Below are positions 20,841-21,361 of a stretch of 21,361 nt of DNA, piece after piece. Origin of the DNA: Gp6-AA40 sp050742535 (GTDB lineage Bacteria > Acidobacteriota > Vicinamibacteria > Vicinamibacterales > UBA2999); assembly GCA_050742535.1 (NCBI GenBank), contig JBOGIQ010000069.1, positions 1 through 21,361 on the forward strand, in the 5' to 3' direction. Both the position numbers and the translations under genes were made by a program. Numbering within the stretch: the stretch's first letter is position 1; each line of letters begins with the position of its first letter. The notes below the pieces were generated by a model. The model ran no database searches. It worked only from the letters and a program-made list of their open reading frames with translations, and was not told the origin of the DNA.

Positions 20841-21361
20841 CGAGATACGTAACCGCCGCCGTCAGGCGGAAGACAACCGCGGTTGCCGCAGCGCTCGTTC
20901 TCGCGGCCTGTTCGCGCGGCGAACAGCCCGACGCCTACGGCAACGTCGAGACGACACAGGTGACCGTGTCGGCGGAAACGGCAGGACGGCTTGTCGCCTT
21001 CGAGGTCCGCGAGGGCCAGACGCTGACCGCGTCGGCGGAGGTCGGCAGGATCAATCCCTCGGAGCTGGAGCTGCAACGGGAACAGGCAGAAGCGCAGCGC
21101 GACGCATCGGAATCGCGGATCGACGAGACGGCCCGGCAGCAGCCGATCGTCGAGGCGCAGCGCTCCGCGGCAGCGGCACAAGTGGAGGCCGCCCGCGCGC
21201 AGCTTGGCGCGATCACCTCACAGCTCGTGATCGCCCAGCGGGCACTTGACCGCACGAAACGCCTGATCGATCAGTCCGCGGCGACGACACAGCAGCTCGA
21301 TCAGGCCGAGCGCGACGTGCGCGTCCTCGAAGAGCAGCAGCGCGCCCAGAAAGCGCAGATC
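20837..21361 (+). CDS. HlyD-type membrane fusion lipoprotein (5' part; window ends inside)
   Basis: The first 175 codons are in the window and remain open at its end. ATG 20837 overlaps the TolC TGA. The N-terminus (TRYVTAAVRRKTTAVAAALV, then LAACS) is a signal with lipobox LAAC, lipid-linked Cys25. After PDAYGNVETTQVTVSAETAG comes R-LVAFEVREGQTLTASAEVGR, the first half of the lipoyl-like (biotinyl) domain, with 'G-N-(V/I)-E' as in YbhG. Then a long coiled coil of Gln/Ala/Glu/Arg (about residues 80-175) corresponds to the alpha-hairpin that contacts TolC. Such adaptors join an inner-membrane ABC or RND pump to TolC; with TetR upstream it is like the cecR-ybhGFSR ABC systems, so ABC genes are expected beyond the window. 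Confidence 0.88.
   Translation, partial: MTRYVTAAVRRKTTAVAAALVLAACSRGEQPDAYGNVETTQVTVSAETAGRLVAFEVREGQTLTASAEVGRINPSELELQREQAEAQRDASESRIDETARQQPIVEAQRSAAAAQVEAARAQLGAITSQLVIAQRALDRTKRLIDQSAATTQQLDQAERDVRVLEEQQRAQKAQI

Overview
The window is high-GC bacterial chromosomal DNA with no rRNA, tRNA, CRISPR array or recognisable transposase. The protein families point to an acidobacterium, probably of the Vicinamibacteria type: an exported glycine-rich protein ending in a 'YVSPGQTSR...GVLVLVRF' tail, Cys-rich exported proteins with carboxypeptidase-regulatory-like domains, HAF-repeat proteins, and a large number of short intergenic repeats. This is inference from family resemblance, not a database result.

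Layout. 1-1000: a decayed exported carboxypeptidase-regulatory-like gene (+) and an exported glycine-rich protein (-). 1078-5313: a tightly spaced + strand run of a lipoprotein, two exported proteins of unknown function, a GNAT acetyltransferase, a LysE-type exporter, a RidA-like protein, a VOC protein and a BON-domain protein, closed by a hairpin terminator. 5320-6120: a HAF-repeat gene (-) without a 5' end, meeting head to head a DUF2817 zinc-peptidase-like gene whose start codon is also missing or non-standard. 6155-9523: a second compact + run (DUF2817, HIT, OsmC, histidine phosphatase, ExbD/TolR, DUF4177). 9608-11843: a small CxxC protein, an NCS1 nucleobase-type permease that appears to lack about 100 internal residues, and a divergent YfcE-like phosphoesterase. 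11917-16379: exported or envelope proteins (beta-propeller protein, carboxypeptidase-regulatory-like protein, Tat-exported amidohydrolase, outer-membrane barrel) separated by three blocks of a GGGTTGCCT-type nonamer repeat. 16482-18607: a frameshifted metallo-beta-lactamase-fold gene, a PhnB-like protein and a Dph6-like ATP pyrophosphatase. 18835-21361: a tetR - tolC - hlyD operon, cut off by the window end, with a promoter and a palindromic operator over the tetR start. It resembles a self-regulated efflux operon of the CecR/YbhGFSR kind.

I see no convincing new multi-gene system. The unusual material is in DNA structure and gene integrity: (1) a REP-like palindrome family around CGGCACCCCTAAAGGGG, at three loci, one lying inside the tetR reading frame and one supplying the stop codon of the permease; (2) the nonamer tandem arrays; (3) an OsmC gene and a histidine-phosphatase gene in the same frame separated by one TAG, the second having only CTG as a start; (4) the rearranged-looking HAF/DUF2817 junction; (5) the permease internal deletion; (6) a one-base frameshift in the metallo-hydrolase.
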